From assembly GCF_013488225.1 (NCBI RefSeq), contig NZ_CP041238.1:645501-709500 (forward strand): a DNA stretch of 64,000 nucleotides, given 5' to 3'. Below, piece after piece: positions 52,447-61,228 of this stretch; the first letter of the stretch is position 1; every line of letters begins with the position of its first letter. The stretch is from Sinorhizobium mexicanum. Lineage in GTDB: Bacteria; Pseudomonadota; Alphaproteobacteria; Rhizobiales; Rhizobiaceae. The position numbers and the translations under genes were made by a program. The notes under the pieces were generated by a model. It did not search any database. It saw only the letters and a list, made by a program, of their open reading frames with translations, and was not told the DNA's origin.

Positions 52447-54056
52447 CTGCCGGAATGAAAACCGTAGGCGAGGTCCTCGTCGATCTCCTCGAGGCAAACG
52501 GTGTCGAAGTTGTGTTCGGTATACCCGGCGTGCACACGGTCGAACTCTATCGCGGTCTTGCCTCATCGAAGATCCGCCATGTCACGCCGAGGCACGAGCA
52601 GGGCGCGGGCTTCATGGCCGATGGATATGCGCGCGTCAGCGGCAAACCAGGTGTTGCGCTCGTCATCACCGGCCCCGGCCTCACCAACACCATCACGGCG
52701 ATGGCGCAGGCTCGCCAGGATTCGATCCCGATGCTTGTCATTTCCGGCGTCAACCGTCGCGATTCGCTCGGCCATGGCCGCGGCCTGCTGCACGAATTGC
52801 CCGACCAGCACGGGATGATGAAGACGCTGGCGCTTTATTCCCACACGCTGCTCAACCCCACCGATTTGCCGCTTGTGGTGGACCGGGCCTTTGCGGTCCT
52901 GCTTTCCGGGCGGCCCGGGCCAGTGCACATCGAGATTCCGACCGACGTGATGGCTCTGCCGATCGAGAGCAAGGCGGCGAGACCCGCCGCCGCAACCCGG
53001 CCGCGGTCCGACGGCGAAACCTTGCAGAAGGCGGCGATCCTGTGCGCCGAGGCCGCCCAGCCGGTGATCATATGCGGCGGCGGCGCGCTGACGGCGGAAG
53101 CGGAAGTGCGGCAGCTTGCGGAACTGATCGGCGCGCCGGTGGTGACGACCGTCAACGCGCGCGGCATGCTTGCCGGCCACCCCCTGAGGGTGCCGGCGAG
53201 CCCGAGCTTGAAGGCGGTGCGCGCCCTGCTGCGGGCCGCGGATCTTGTCTTGGCGCTCGGCACGGAGATGGGCCAAACGGACTACGATCTTTATGCCGAT
53301 GGCGGCTTTCCGGAGCTGCGCAATCTCATCCGCACCGACATCGATGCCGCGCAGCTCGCCCGCGGGCCGCAGGCAGCACTTTCGATCCTGTCGGGCGCGA
53401 AGATGGCGACGGCCGGCATCCTGGGCTTTCTGCCCGGCCATATGGCTGCAAAAGACGGCGCAGAGCGTGCGGAATTTGCTCGCAAGGCGGCGCTCAAGGA
53501 ATTGTCCGCCAAGATGCGCGCGGAAGTCGCCGTCATCGACATGATCTACGGGGCGCTTCCCGATTGCGTGATCGTCGGGGACTCCACGCAAGCCGTCTAC
53601 GCCGGCAACCTCTATTGCGATGCGCCCCGACAACGGAGCTGGTTCAATTCCGCGACCGGTTACGGGGCGCTCGGTTATGCGCCGCCGGCGGCAGTCGGCG
53701 CGGCCGTGGCGGATCGCGGCAAGCCTGTCGTCTGTCTCGTCGGCGACGGCGGCTTTCAATTCTCGCTGGCCGAGATCGGCTCGGCCGTCGACGCCGCGGC
53801 GAGGGTGATCTTCCTCGTCTGGAACAATGACGGGTACCAGGAAATCGAGTCCTACATGGTCGATTCCGGTATCACCCCGGAAGGTGTGAAGCCCTCCGCT
53901 CCAGACTTTCTGATGACTGCCAGGGCATATGGCGTTCCGGCGGAACGGCTGGCCGATGTCCGCGATCTGCCGCGCGCGCTCACTGTGGCCGCTGCGCGAC
54001 CCGGACCTTCGCTGATCGAAATCCATGAGGCAAAGACCGTCGGTGTTACCGCCTGA
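52443..54056 (+). CDS. ThDP-dependent 2-oxo acid decarboxylase, 5-guanidino-2-oxopentanoate decarboxylase (AruI)-like
   Basis: The 537-residue thiamine-diphosphate enzyme has the catalytic glutamate in R-H-E-Q-G-A-G-F-M-A-D-G-Y-A-R, a central nucleotide-like domain, and the ThDP motif G-D-G-G-F-Q-F through W-N-N-D-G-Y. It is closer to AruI, which decarboxylates 2-ketoarginine, than to acetolactate synthase: the F-G-I-P-G-V-H-T-V-E-L-Y-R-G-L start resembles AruI as I recall it, and no IlvH-type small subunit gene follows. Coupled to the aminotransferase (ATGA overlap). Confidence 0.78.
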   Translation: MTAGMKTVGEVLVDLLEANGVEVVFGIPGVHTVELYRGLASSKIRHVTPRHEQGAGFMADGYARVSGKPGVALVITGPGLTNTITAMAQARQDSIPMLVISGVNRRDSLGHGRGLLHELPDQHGMMKTLALYSHTLLNPTDLPLVVDRAFAVLLSGRPGPVHIEIPTDVMALPIESKAARPAAATRPRSDGETLQKAAILCAEAAQPVIICGGGALTAEAEVRQLAELIGAPVVTTVNARGMLAGHPLRVPASPSLKAVRALLRAADLVLALGTEMGQTDYDLYADGGFPELRNLIRTDIDAAQLARGPQAALSILSGAKMATAGILGFLPGHMAAKDGAERAEFARKAALKELSAKMRAEVAVIDMIYGALPDCVIVGDSTQAVYAGNLYCDAPRQRSWFNSATGYGALGYAPPAAVGAAVADRGKPVVCLVGDGGFQFSLAEIGSAVDAAARVIFLVWNNDGYQEIESYMVDSGITPEGVKPSAPDFLMTARAYGVPAERLADVRDLPRALTVAAARPGPSLIEIHEAKTVGVTA

Positions 54057-54225
54057 CCGAGCAATGAACTGAGCCGGATTTGACTTTTCTGCCCCGGAAT
54101 GGTGTTAAGAGGCCGCACGCTCGAATCCGGCCATGTTCTTTCGATAGGCTGCAGCAGTCGGGTTGAATTTCGTCTCGCCGGTGTCCCGGTCAAGGGCCCG
54201 TCGAGAAAAAGGGATAGTGTCCTCG

Positions 54226-54636
54226 ATGGACCTCTTGGGTGGTGGCAGCAAGAGCATGCAGGCCAGCCGGCTCCTTGCCGTGCTGTGGCTGTTCTGTGCC
54301 TCCTTTGCCATGCAGGTCATTGCCGTTGGGCAGAGTGTTTCGAGCCGCACCTCTGGCGCGCCTGCCGGCAATGTCGCTGTGCCGGACACCGGCTCCTCCG
54401 ATCGTCCGGCGGTACGGCAGGGTTCGAGGGCAGTTACCTTGCCCGATCTCCGTTTCGTCGGCGAGCGAGCGGATGGAAAATCGACGACCGGAGGCGATCT
54501 CCCACCGGTTCTTCCCTTCGATTTCGTCAACTTGCCTGCCCTTGAAAACGCTCGGCCGCCGTTGTTTCCGCGAGCGGACATCGTGGCAGGAGCGCAGCTC
54601 TTTAGCGAACGCATTCGCGCTCCACCTGAGGCATAA
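54226..54636 (+). CDS. Hypothetical secreted/anchored protein
   Basis: A 136-residue product with a hydrophobic stretch (S-R-L-L-A-V-L-W-L-F-C-A-S-F-A-M-Q-V, about residues 14-31) followed by a proline- and alanine-rich periplasmic tail with no recognised domain. The start is uncertain; ATGs at 54226 and 54256 are both possible and neither has a strong Shine-Dalgarno. It lies 111 bases before secDF on the same strand, which may be its only functional hint. Confidence 0.5.
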   Translation: MDLLGGGSKSMQASRLLAVLWLFCASFAMQVIAVGQSVSSRTSGAPAGNVAVPDTGSSDRPAVRQGSRAVTLPDLRFVGERADGKSTTGGDLPPVLPFDFVNLPALENARPPLFPRADIVAGAQLFSERIRAPPEA

Positions 54637-54747
54637 AGCATCGTTCAGTGTTGGTGGGCCGGCGATCTCCGGTCCGCCTGAGTTTTGATGAAAACCTGGC
54701 CCGGACGCCGCTGGTTGAGCGCGTTCAGGCATTCATGGAATTTCCAC

Positions 54748-57282
54748 ATGCATACATCCAGATGGGCGGTCCTCGCCTATGTCGCGATCATTATTTTCGG
54801 ATGCCTCGCGGCGGTGCCGAGCGTTCTGCCGCAAGGCATGAGAGAGCAATTCACGTCGATCCTGCCCTTCAAGCCGGTCACTCTCGGCCTCGATTTGAGG
54901 GGCGGCTCGCACCTCGTTCTCGAGGTCGACGGCGCCGGCCTGCAGAAGGCGCGGCTCAATACGCTTCTTGATGATACCCGCCGGGTTCTCCGCGGCGAGC
55001 GCGTTTCCGCCTCGTCGGCGCGCATCAGCGGTAACGCCGTAACGGTCAGCATCGCGGATGCGGCCGATCGCGAAAAGGTGTTGCCGAAGCTGCAGGAACT
55101 CGCAACCCCCGTCAGCACGATCGGCTTCGGCGGCGCGGCGCCTGAGGTCGAGGTAACGACGAACGCCGACGTGGTGACACTCGCGATCACCGAGGCAGGA
55201 CTTGCCGACCGCATGACCAAGGCGGTCGAGCAGAGCCTGGAGATTATCCGCAACCGCGTCGACCAGGTCGGCGTCGCCGAGCCGCTGATCCAGCGTATCG
55301 GCTCGAACCGCATCCTCGTACAGCTCCCCGGCCTGCAGGATCCGACCCGTCTTCGCGAACTCCTGGGCTCCACGGCGCAGATGAGCTTCCACATGCTCGA
55401 TCAGACCGCGGACGTCACACAGCCGCCGCCACGCGGCGTCGACATCCTTCCCGGCGCCAATGACGGCAACAAATACCCGGTCGAAAGCCGCGTTGCCATT
55501 TCCGGCGAGCGGCTCGATGACGCCAAGGTCGGCTTCGACCAGCGCACGAACCAGCCGGTCGTGGACTTCACCTTCGATTCGCTTGGCGCCCGCCAGTTCG
55601 CCGAAATCACGCGTGAAAATGTCGGCCGCCCGTTCGCAATCGTCCTCGACGGCAAGGTGCTGACCGCACCGGTAATCAACGAGCCGATCCTCGGCGGCCG
55701 TGGCCAAATCAGCGGTCATTTCACCGCTCAGGAGGCAACGGTTCTCTCCGCGCTCCTCCGCTCGGGCGCCCTGCCGGCGCCGCTCACGATCATCGAAGAG
55801 CGTTCGGTCGGCCCGAACCTCGGCAGCGACTCGATCCGCATGGGCCTCTACACCGGTCTTGCCGGCTTCGCCCTCGTCGTCGTCCTCATGGTCGTCCTCT
55901 ATGGCGCCTGGGGCATGATCGCCAATGTCGGCCTGGTGCTGCACACGGCCTTGACGATCGGTGTTCTCGGCATGATCGGCTCGACGCTCACCCTGCCCGG
56001 CATTGCCGGCATCATTCTCGGCATCGGCATGGCCGTCGACGCCAACATCCTCATCAACGCACGTATCCGCGAAGAGACGGAAGGGGGCGCCGGCGCGATG
56101 AAGGCGCTAGATGTCGGCTTCAACAAGGCTTACGCGACGATCCTCGACTCCAACGTCACGACGCTCTCCGGCACAATCCTCCTGTTCTGGCTCGGCAGCG
56201 GCCCGGTTCGCGGCTTTGCCGTCACCATGATGCTCGGCATCGTCATCTCGATGTTCACGTCCATCACGGTCGTGCGTCTGCTGATGCGCGAGGTCGTCGT
56301 CCGCCGCAAGATGAAGAAGCTGGAGATCCCGTCGCTCTTCGGCGGCGTGCCGCATCTGCCGACCATCTCCTTCATGAAGCGCCGCTTCCAGGCAATCGGC
56401 TTCTCTGCCTTCCTGTCGATCAGCTCGGTGGTGCTGTTCTTCACACCGGGCCTCAACTACGGCATTGATTTCGTCGGCGGTATCCAGGTCGAGGCGGTAT
56501 CGAAGGACAAGATCGATCTGGCGACGCTGCGTCACGGGCTCGAGGCGCTCAATCTCGGCGAGGTGGCGCTGCAGGACTTCGGCAACGGTCAGTCGGTGCT
56601 GATCCGCGTCCAGCGCCAGCCGGGCGGCGAGCAGGAGCAGACCGCGGCGCTGAACCGCGTCAAGGATGCGGTGACGACCGCCGTCCCGGGGGCGACCCTG
56701 GAGCGGACCGAGGTCGTCGGTCCGACGGTCAGCGGCGAGCTGCAGCGCTCCGGCTTCCTCGCCGTCGGTCTCGCTATGGTGGCGATCCTGCTCTACATCT
56801 GGTTCCGCTTCGAATGGCACTTCGCCGTCGGCGCGATCGCGGTGCTCTTGCTCGACATCACCAAGACGGTGGGCTTCTTCGCGCTTACCGGCGTGGACTT
56901 CAACCTGACGGCAATCGCCGCACTGCTGACGATGATCGGCTATTCGGTGAACGACAAGGTGGTCGTGTACGACCGCATGCGTGAAAACCTGCGCAAGTAC
57001 AAGTCGATGCCCTTCTCGGATCTCATCGACATGAGCATCAACCAGGTGATTGCGCGATGCATCTTCACCTCCATGGCGACGGCCCTTTCCCTTGTGCCGA
57101 TGGCGATCTGGGGCGGCGAAACGGTGCGCAGCTTCGCCTGGCCGATGATCTTCGGCGTCATCGTCGCCACGACCTCATCGATCTATATCGGTGGTCCGAT
57201 CCTCCTGTTCCTGAGCCGGTGGTGGAAGGATCGCGAGGCGAGTCGCACCACGGCGCAGCAGCCGGGAACGCCAGCGGCGTGA
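54748..57282 (+). CDS. secDF: Protein translocase subunit SecDF (fused)
   Basis: The 844-residue product fuses SecD and SecF, the proton-driven accessory subunits that help the Sec translocon move proteins to the periplasm. The SecD half has the L-G-L-D-L-R-G-G-S-H start of the P1 domain, and the transmembrane motif G-I-G-M-A-V-D-A-N follows. The SecF half begins near residue 545 with the G-L-N-Y-G-I-D-F-V-G-G motif and ends with S-V-N-D-K-V-V-V-Y-D-R-M-R-E-N. The start at 54748 gives a short N-terminus before helix 1; the frame is open from 54685, so a 21-residue longer form is possible. Confidence 0.94.
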   Translation: MHTSRWAVLAYVAIIIFGCLAAVPSVLPQGMREQFTSILPFKPVTLGLDLRGGSHLVLEVDGAGLQKARLNTLLDDTRRVLRGERVSASSARISGNAVTVSIADAADREKVLPKLQELATPVSTIGFGGAAPEVEVTTNADVVTLAITEAGLADRMTKAVEQSLEIIRNRVDQVGVAEPLIQRIGSNRILVQLPGLQDPTRLRELLGSTAQMSFHMLDQTADVTQPPPRGVDILPGANDGNKYPVESRVAISGERLDDAKVGFDQRTNQPVVDFTFDSLGARQFAEITRENVGRPFAIVLDGKVLTAPVINEPILGGRGQISGHFTAQEATVLSALLRSGALPAPLTIIEERSVGPNLGSDSIRMGLYTGLAGFALVVVLMVVLYGAWGMIANVGLVLHTALTIGVLGMIGSTLTLPGIAGIILGIGMAVDANILINARIREETEGGAGAMKALDVGFNKAYATILDSNVTTLSGTILLFWLGSGPVRGFAVTMMLGIVISMFTSITVVRLLMREVVVRRKMKKLEIPSLFGGVPHLPTISFMKRRFQAIGFSAFLSISSVVLFFTPGLNYGIDFVGGIQVEAVSKDKIDLATLRHGLEALNLGEVALQDFGNGQSVLIRVQRQPGGEQEQTAALNRVKDAVTTAVPGATLERTEVVGPTVSGELQRSGFLAVGLAMVAILLYIWFRFEWHFAVGAIAVLLLDITKTVGFFALTGVDFNLTAIAALLTMIGYSVNDKVVVYDRMRENLRKYKSMPFSDLIDMSINQVIARCIFTSMATALSLVPMAIWGGETVRSFAWPMIFGVIVATTSSIYIGGPILLFLSRWWKDREASRTTAQQPGTPAA

Positions 57283-57308
57283 TCCGATCACAAATGACAA
57301 AACAGGAA

Positions 57309-57334
57309 GGGGCGGCCGTCGGCTGCCCCTTTTT
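57309..57334 (+). terminator. Rho-independent terminator of secDF
   Basis: GGGGCGGCC pairs with GGCTGCCCC (one G-T wobble) around a GTC loop, followed by five T residues, 26 bases after the secDF stop. Confidence 0.88.
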
Positions 57335-57449
57335 CGTCTGAAAGTGCTGTCTTTATACGTCGTCCCTTGCAGATTGATTCGTCGCTACCTAGATAGCGTT
57401 CGAGTCCTCAGCGGGGACCACAAAAATAGAATTGTTGCCATGACGGTCA

Positions 57450-57534
57450 AAAACGGGAGAGCAGAGAATTATTTTTCTCCTCTTTGTTTTCGGAATTGAC
57501 TAATTTGGTAGATTATTCTAGTTTGCGAAGCGTG
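57450..57534 (+). promoter_or_regulatory. AT-rich promoter region ahead of leader ORF
   Basis: A clearly AT-rich block for this genome, with TTGACTAATTTGGTAGATTATTCTAG at 57496-57521. It contains a TTGACT -35-like hexamer and an ACTA...TAGT framed near-palindrome. It precedes the leader ORF at 57611 and the small protein gene at 57782. Confidence 0.45.
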
Positions 57535-57610
57535 ATGCGGAGGAGTCCGCCTCACATTGTTCATGAACCGCCGCGGCGCGATGCGCCGGGCCCAGCCAAA
57601 GGAGAGTGAC

Positions 57611-57706
57611 ATGTCCGGAATCGTCTCGACCGCCGCTTTCTGCGGCTCGCGTTCCTATTGTCGTGCAACAGTGAAACGTCACCTTCGCGCACTTCGCCGA
57701 ATGTGA
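57611..57706 (+). CDS. Putative 31-residue leader peptide
   Basis: A 31-codon ORF begins at the ATG at 57611, with AAAGGAGAG six bases upstream, one of the strongest Shine-Dalgarno sites in the window, and ends at TGA 57704-57706. The peptide has two cysteines close together (F-C-G-S-R-S-Y-C-R) and a very basic C-terminus (K-R-H-L-R-A-L-R-R-M). Its coding sequence includes the hairpin GCCGC-TTTCT-GCGGC over the first cysteine codon. It lies 75 bases before the next start codon, so it may be a regulatory leader. Translation is inferred. Confidence 0.5.
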   Translation: MSGIVSTAAFCGSRSYCRATVKRHLRALRRM

Positions 57707-57781
57707 CCGTCCGAACTTCCCGAATTTCATCTTTTGCCGAGAATCGAATGATCCGCGCCGCGGGGCGTGGAGGAGCGTTAC

Positions 57782-57991
57782 ATGAGCAAGCAAGTTATCG
57801 AATATGGCGGTGAAGCCGTCGGCGTTGTTGTCCCCGACGAGGACCGGTTGAAGTTCTTGGCCGTGAAGTACTACGTCTGGGACCTGGACGCTCAACGTTT
57901 CCGCTCTGCCGATGAAGCGCGCGCGGCGATCCGCCGCCTGCTCGCCGGCCAAGGCGCCCGAAACCATCAGGTTGGCATTGCGGCGGCGTGA
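57782..57991 (+). CDS. Small hypothetical protein
   Basis: A 69-residue acidic/mixed protein with an excellent site (GGAGGAGCGTTAC) before the ATG at 57782. The first half reads like two or three beta strands (V-I-E-Y-G-G-E-A-V-G-V-V-V-P) and the middle contains F-L-A-V-K-Y-Y-V-W-D-L-D, followed by a helix (S-A-D-E-A-R-A-A-I-R-R-L-L-A). I do not recognise a family. It lies downstream of a likely leader ORF and upstream of an Rrf2 regulator gene. Confidence 0.7.
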   Translation: MSKQVIEYGGEAVGVVVPDEDRLKFLAVKYYVWDLDAQRFRSADEARAAIRRLLAGQGARNHQVGIAAA

Positions 57992-57994
57992 TCT

Positions 57995-58093
57995 CCTGCA
58001 TGTTTCCTTAAATCGTAGCCGATATGAAGGCATGCAAGCAATGCAAGTGCTACAGCGTCTTTTGCGCGTCCGATAAGACGCATGGCGCTGTAG
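57995..58093. repeat. Rhizobial mosaic repeat, family B
   Basis: CCTGCATGTTTCCTTAAATCGTAGCCGATATGAAGGCATGCA, linker ATGCAAGTG, then CTACAGCG...GATAAGACGCATGGCGCTGTAG. It starts three bases after the small protein stop codon and may end that transcript. Confidence 0.88.
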
Positions 58094-58257
58094 CGTCCGC
58101 CGCCATGCGGCAATAAACCCATCAAATTTGAGGTTCATCCTCCCGAATTGTCGACCAAAATTGTGTATTGGCGACGCGTTTCTTGTGCTATGCGAAGACA
58201 GGATTGTGTCGTTGCCAACGATCCCGGGTCTTGGGACCGGGAGGGGAATTTCTGGGA

Positions 58258-58713
58258 ATGCTGACGAAGAAGGGAAAATACGGGCTCAAGGCCCTCGTCG
58301 ATCTGGCGCGCCTCGAACCGGGCGAGACTGCCTTCATCAATGAAATTGCCCAGCGCAACAACATTCCGAAAAAATTCCTCGACACGATTCTGCTCGAATT
58401 GCGCAATGCCGGCATGCTGCGTTCCAAGAAGGGGCCAGGCGGCGGCTATTCGCTTTCTCGGCCGGCGTCGGAGATTCGTATCGGCCACGTCATACGCACG
58501 CTTGACGGTCCCCTCGCACCGATCCGCTGCGCCAGCCGCACGGCCTATGAGGTCTGCGAAGACTGCAGCGATCCCGAGACCTGTCGTGTGCGGATATCGA
58601 TGACGACGGTCCGTGACGCGATGGCCTCCATTCTCGACTCGATGACGCTTGCGGAATTTGCGGGTGATGGCGATCTGCCGCACGAGGTTATCGAAGAAAA
58701 ACGTGCGGGCTGA
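58258..58713 (+). CDS. Rrf2-family transcriptional regulator with cysteine cluster
   Basis: The 151-residue regulator has an Rrf2 winged helix: M-L-T-K-K-G-K-Y-G-L-K-A-L, then F-I-N-E-I-A-Q-R-N-N-I-P-K-K-F-L and G-G-G-Y. A cysteine group between about residues 89 and 110 (C-x(9)-C-x(2)-C-x(5)-C) could bind an Fe-S cluster, as in IscR, NsrR and RirA. The spacing differs from IscR. Family members sense Fe-S, iron, NO or cysteine status; which applies here is open. Start at 58258 with a GGGAGGGGAA upstream. Confidence 0.86.
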   Translation: MLTKKGKYGLKALVDLARLEPGETAFINEIAQRNNIPKKFLDTILLELRNAGMLRSKKGPGGGYSLSRPASEIRIGHVIRTLDGPLAPIRCASRTAYEVCEDCSDPETCRVRISMTTVRDAMASILDSMTLAEFAGDGDLPHEVIEEKRAG

Positions 58714-58859
58714 CGGTCAGGAACGGCCGGTTTCAGTGCAAACAGGCGCAAATAGACTTGGTTTGCCAAGAAAAAGCGCTTATCAGCCTCCTATATGCTG
58801 CGGCTGCCGCTGAAACGGCGGGCGTTCGGACAATTTCGTCGCGGAAACTAGGGTCAACG

Positions 58860-59870
58860 ATGGGCTTGAGACAAGTGAAAGCGGATGGGCAATCCCGTTC
58901 CGCCATGCTGGATTCGATCGGCAGGACGCTGACGACCGCAACCAACGGGATCAAGGCTCTCGCCGATCACCTGACGACGGATGAAGTCTTTGCGCGCAGC
59001 CTTGTCGATGCGATCGAATTGATCGGCGACAGCGAGGGCCGGGTCGTCGTGTCAGGCGTCGGCAAGAGCGGGCATATCGGCCGCAAGATCGCTGCGACCA
59101 TGGCGTCCACCGGCACGTCCGCCTATTTCGTCCATCCGACCGAGGCGAGCCATGGCGATCTCGGCATGGTCACGTCGCAGGATGTCCTGATCCTGCTTTC
59201 CTGGTCGGGAGAGACGGCCGAGCTTGGCAACATGCTCACCTACGCCAAGCGCTTCAAGGTACCGGTTGTCTCGATCTGCGCCAATCGCGACAGCATCCTT
59301 GCGCGCAACTCCGATGTTGCCCTGGTGCTGCCGAAGGTGCCGGAAGCCTGCCCGCACGGGCTTGCTCCCACGACCTCGGCGATGCTGCAGCTTGCGGTCG
59401 GAGATGCCTTGGCAATCGCGCTCCTGGAGCGTCGCGGTTTCTCGGCTGAAGATTTCAAGACATTCCATCCCGGTGGCAAGCTCGGCGCGCAGCTGCGCCT
59501 CGTGCATGAACTCGCGCATGTGGCGGAACAGGTGCCGCTGCTGCCGGTCGGTCGTCCGATGAGCGAAGCGGTCATCGAGATGTCGTCGAAGGGATTTGGC
59601 GTAGTCGGCATCGTCGACGAAGGCGGCGCGCTGATCGGCGTGATTACCGACGGCGACCTGCGCCGTCACATGGCGGGCGATCTGCTGCTTCAGCCGGTCG
59701 AGGACGTGATGTCGCGCAATCCGAGGGTCATCAAAGGCGACGTGCTTGCCAGCGCCGCCATGGAGTTCATGCAGGAGCACAAGGTGACCGTGCTTTTCCT
59801 GGTCGACGACGCCGGACTCCCGGCCGGCATCCTGCATATCCACGATCTTCTGCGCGCCGGCGTCGCGTGA
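58860..59870 (+). CDS. kpsF: Arabinose-5-phosphate isomerase (KpsF/GutQ family)
   Basis: The 336-residue enzyme makes D-arabinose 5-phosphate from ribulose 5-phosphate, the first step of Kdo synthesis for lipopolysaccharide and Kdo-type capsule. An SIS domain (about residues 45-190) contains G-V-G-K-S-G-H-I and L-L-S-W-S-G-E-T, then H-P-G-G-K-L-G, and two CBS domains fill the C-terminal 130 residues. The ATG at 58860 follows AGGGTCAACG. It converges with rkpJ, matching the kpsF3-rkpJ order of the Sinorhizobium rkp-1 region as I recall it. Confidence 0.92.
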   Translation: MGLRQVKADGQSRSAMLDSIGRTLTTATNGIKALADHLTTDEVFARSLVDAIELIGDSEGRVVVSGVGKSGHIGRKIAATMASTGTSAYFVHPTEASHGDLGMVTSQDVLILLSWSGETAELGNMLTYAKRFKVPVVSICANRDSILARNSDVALVLPKVPEACPHGLAPTTSAMLQLAVGDALAIALLERRGFSAEDFKTFHPGGKLGAQLRLVHELAHVAEQVPLLPVGRPMSEAVIEMSSKGFGVVGIVDEGGALIGVITDGDLRRHMAGDLLLQPVEDVMSRNPRVIKGDVLASAAMEFMQEHKVTVLFLVDDAGLPAGILHIHDLLRAGVA

Positions 59871-59896
59871 CCGCCCCGCGACGGCGGACGATGACG

Positions 59897-61213
59897 TCAG
59901 CGGCCGCCAAGTGCCGCAAAGGGAGCGCTCTTTTCCGGCTTTCGCCGGGGCGGAGGGTCTACGAAAGCCCCGGGCTCGTTGACGACGCCCTGATGCAGAC
60001 GCTCCGCGATCGCGTTTGCGCCGGCACTCGTGCCTGCGCTTGAATAGAGGTTGCCACGGACCTGGATGGCCGCGGCCATCAATCTGAACAAGGCCGCGCT
60101 CAAGTCTGGATCAGGCGCCTGCGGCGCTCGCCAGAACGTGTCGAGCGGCTGCTGATCGGTAAGCCCCGCAATGTCGAAAAGGGCACTGCCGAGGACTTTC
60201 ACGGGTTTGCCCTGTTTCAACGCATGCAGGCCGGCGGTCGAGTTGACGGTAACGACGCCCGCGCTCCCGAGCACCAAAGCGTCCAGATTACCGCCGTCAA
60301 GATAGACGATGCGGTCTCCGATTCCGGTTTTGCCTGCCTCTTCGGCAACGATCTTGCGCCAGCGGATGAGGCCGTTGTCGAGGGGATGGGTCTTGATCGC
60401 CAGTTTGCTGCCCGCGGGTGCGTGGCGCGCGAAGGAAGCAAGGATCGCGCGGATCGCTTCCTTCTGACTGTTGAACGGCGAGTGCGCACGCAGTTGATAG
60501 TCGGTCTCCAACTGCAGCGGATAGACGAAATAATCGCGGCCCTCCGCGGCTAGCGAGCGGATGAGGGCATCGGCTGCACGTTGTTCCCGCCCCTGCGTGC
60601 TGAGGCGCAACAGCCACCCCGCATATTCCGCGAGGGGATGAAAGATCCCGTGTCGGCGATAGCCCGGAAAAAGAAACCAAAGGAAGACGTTCGGAAGATT
60701 GTAGAGCAGATCGCAGGCTGCTTCGGTGAAGAAGGATTGCTCGTAACGCCGCCGCCAGTCCGGTTCCGGCAGGCCGGCTGCAGCGCGCAGGATTTGGTCC
60801 GGTTCGGATGGAAAATGCGAGTTGGACGACATGCCGCCACGTTCCAGCGTCAGCCAGTCGGGGCGCAGATATCCCATCTCCACGATGAAGACAGCCACGC
60901 CTTCCTGGCGGGCAGCGGCGATCGCGGCCTGATGGTAGGGGCGCTCTTCGCCAAGCAGCACGAGGTCGCTGACGGCGTGGCGACGGATAAAGGCTTCAAC
61001 ATAGGTCGGCCAAGCCGACATGGAGCCGCGATAGTTGAAGGCCCCGCGGCGTCGCCAGAAAATCTGGTCGCCGACGTTGAGATTGATGCGCAGACACGTG
61101 TGGCCCAATGCCTCGAGCCGGCTGGCAATCTTGGCAAAGATCGGCGACGAGGGGCCCTGCAGAAACAGGAATGTCCGTAGTGTCGAGCGATTGATCGTCG
61201 TGTCCGCTGTCAT
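59897..61213 (-). CDS. rkpJ: Capsular polysaccharide biosynthesis/export protein RkpJ (KpsS-like)
   Basis: The 438-residue protein fits the KpsS/LipB family, thought to be a Kdo transferase that builds the lipid-linked primer for K-antigen export. Landmarks are F-L-F-L-Q-G-P-S-S-P-I-F near the start, R-I-N-L-N-V-G-D, E-M-G-Y-L-R-P-D-W-L-T-L-E, V-Y-P-L-Q-L-E-T-D-Y-Q-L and K-T-H-P-L-D-N-G. V-V-T-V-N-S-T-A-G-L lies in the nucleotide-sugar site. It is cytoplasmic or membrane-associated. The rkpI gene lies 15 bases upstream on the same strand. Confidence 0.85.
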   Translation of the reverse strand: MTADTTINRSTLRTFLFLQGPSSPIFAKIASRLEALGHTCLRINLNVGDQIFWRRRGAFNYRGSMSAWPTYVEAFIRRHAVSDLVLLGEERPYHQAAIAAARQEGVAVFIVEMGYLRPDWLTLERGGMSSNSHFPSEPDQILRAAAGLPEPDWRRRYEQSFFTEAACDLLYNLPNVFLWFLFPGYRRHGIFHPLAEYAGWLLRLSTQGREQRAADALIRSLAAEGRDYFVYPLQLETDYQLRAHSPFNSQKEAIRAILASFARHAPAGSKLAIKTHPLDNGLIRWRKIVAEEAGKTGIGDRIVYLDGGNLDALVLGSAGVVTVNSTAGLHALKQGKPVKVLGSALFDIAGLTDQQPLDTFWRAPQAPDPDLSAALFRLMAAAIQVRGNLYSSAGTSAGANAIAERLHQGVVNEPGAFVDPPPRRKPEKSAPFAALGGR

Positions 61214-61228
61214 TGCCAGTCGCCGCCG

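Noticed and set aside
57518..58138. A 206-codon minus-strand frame across the small-protein region
   Set aside because: It runs through a family B repeat and opposite the leader ORF and the 69-codon gene, both of which have strong ribosome-binding sites.
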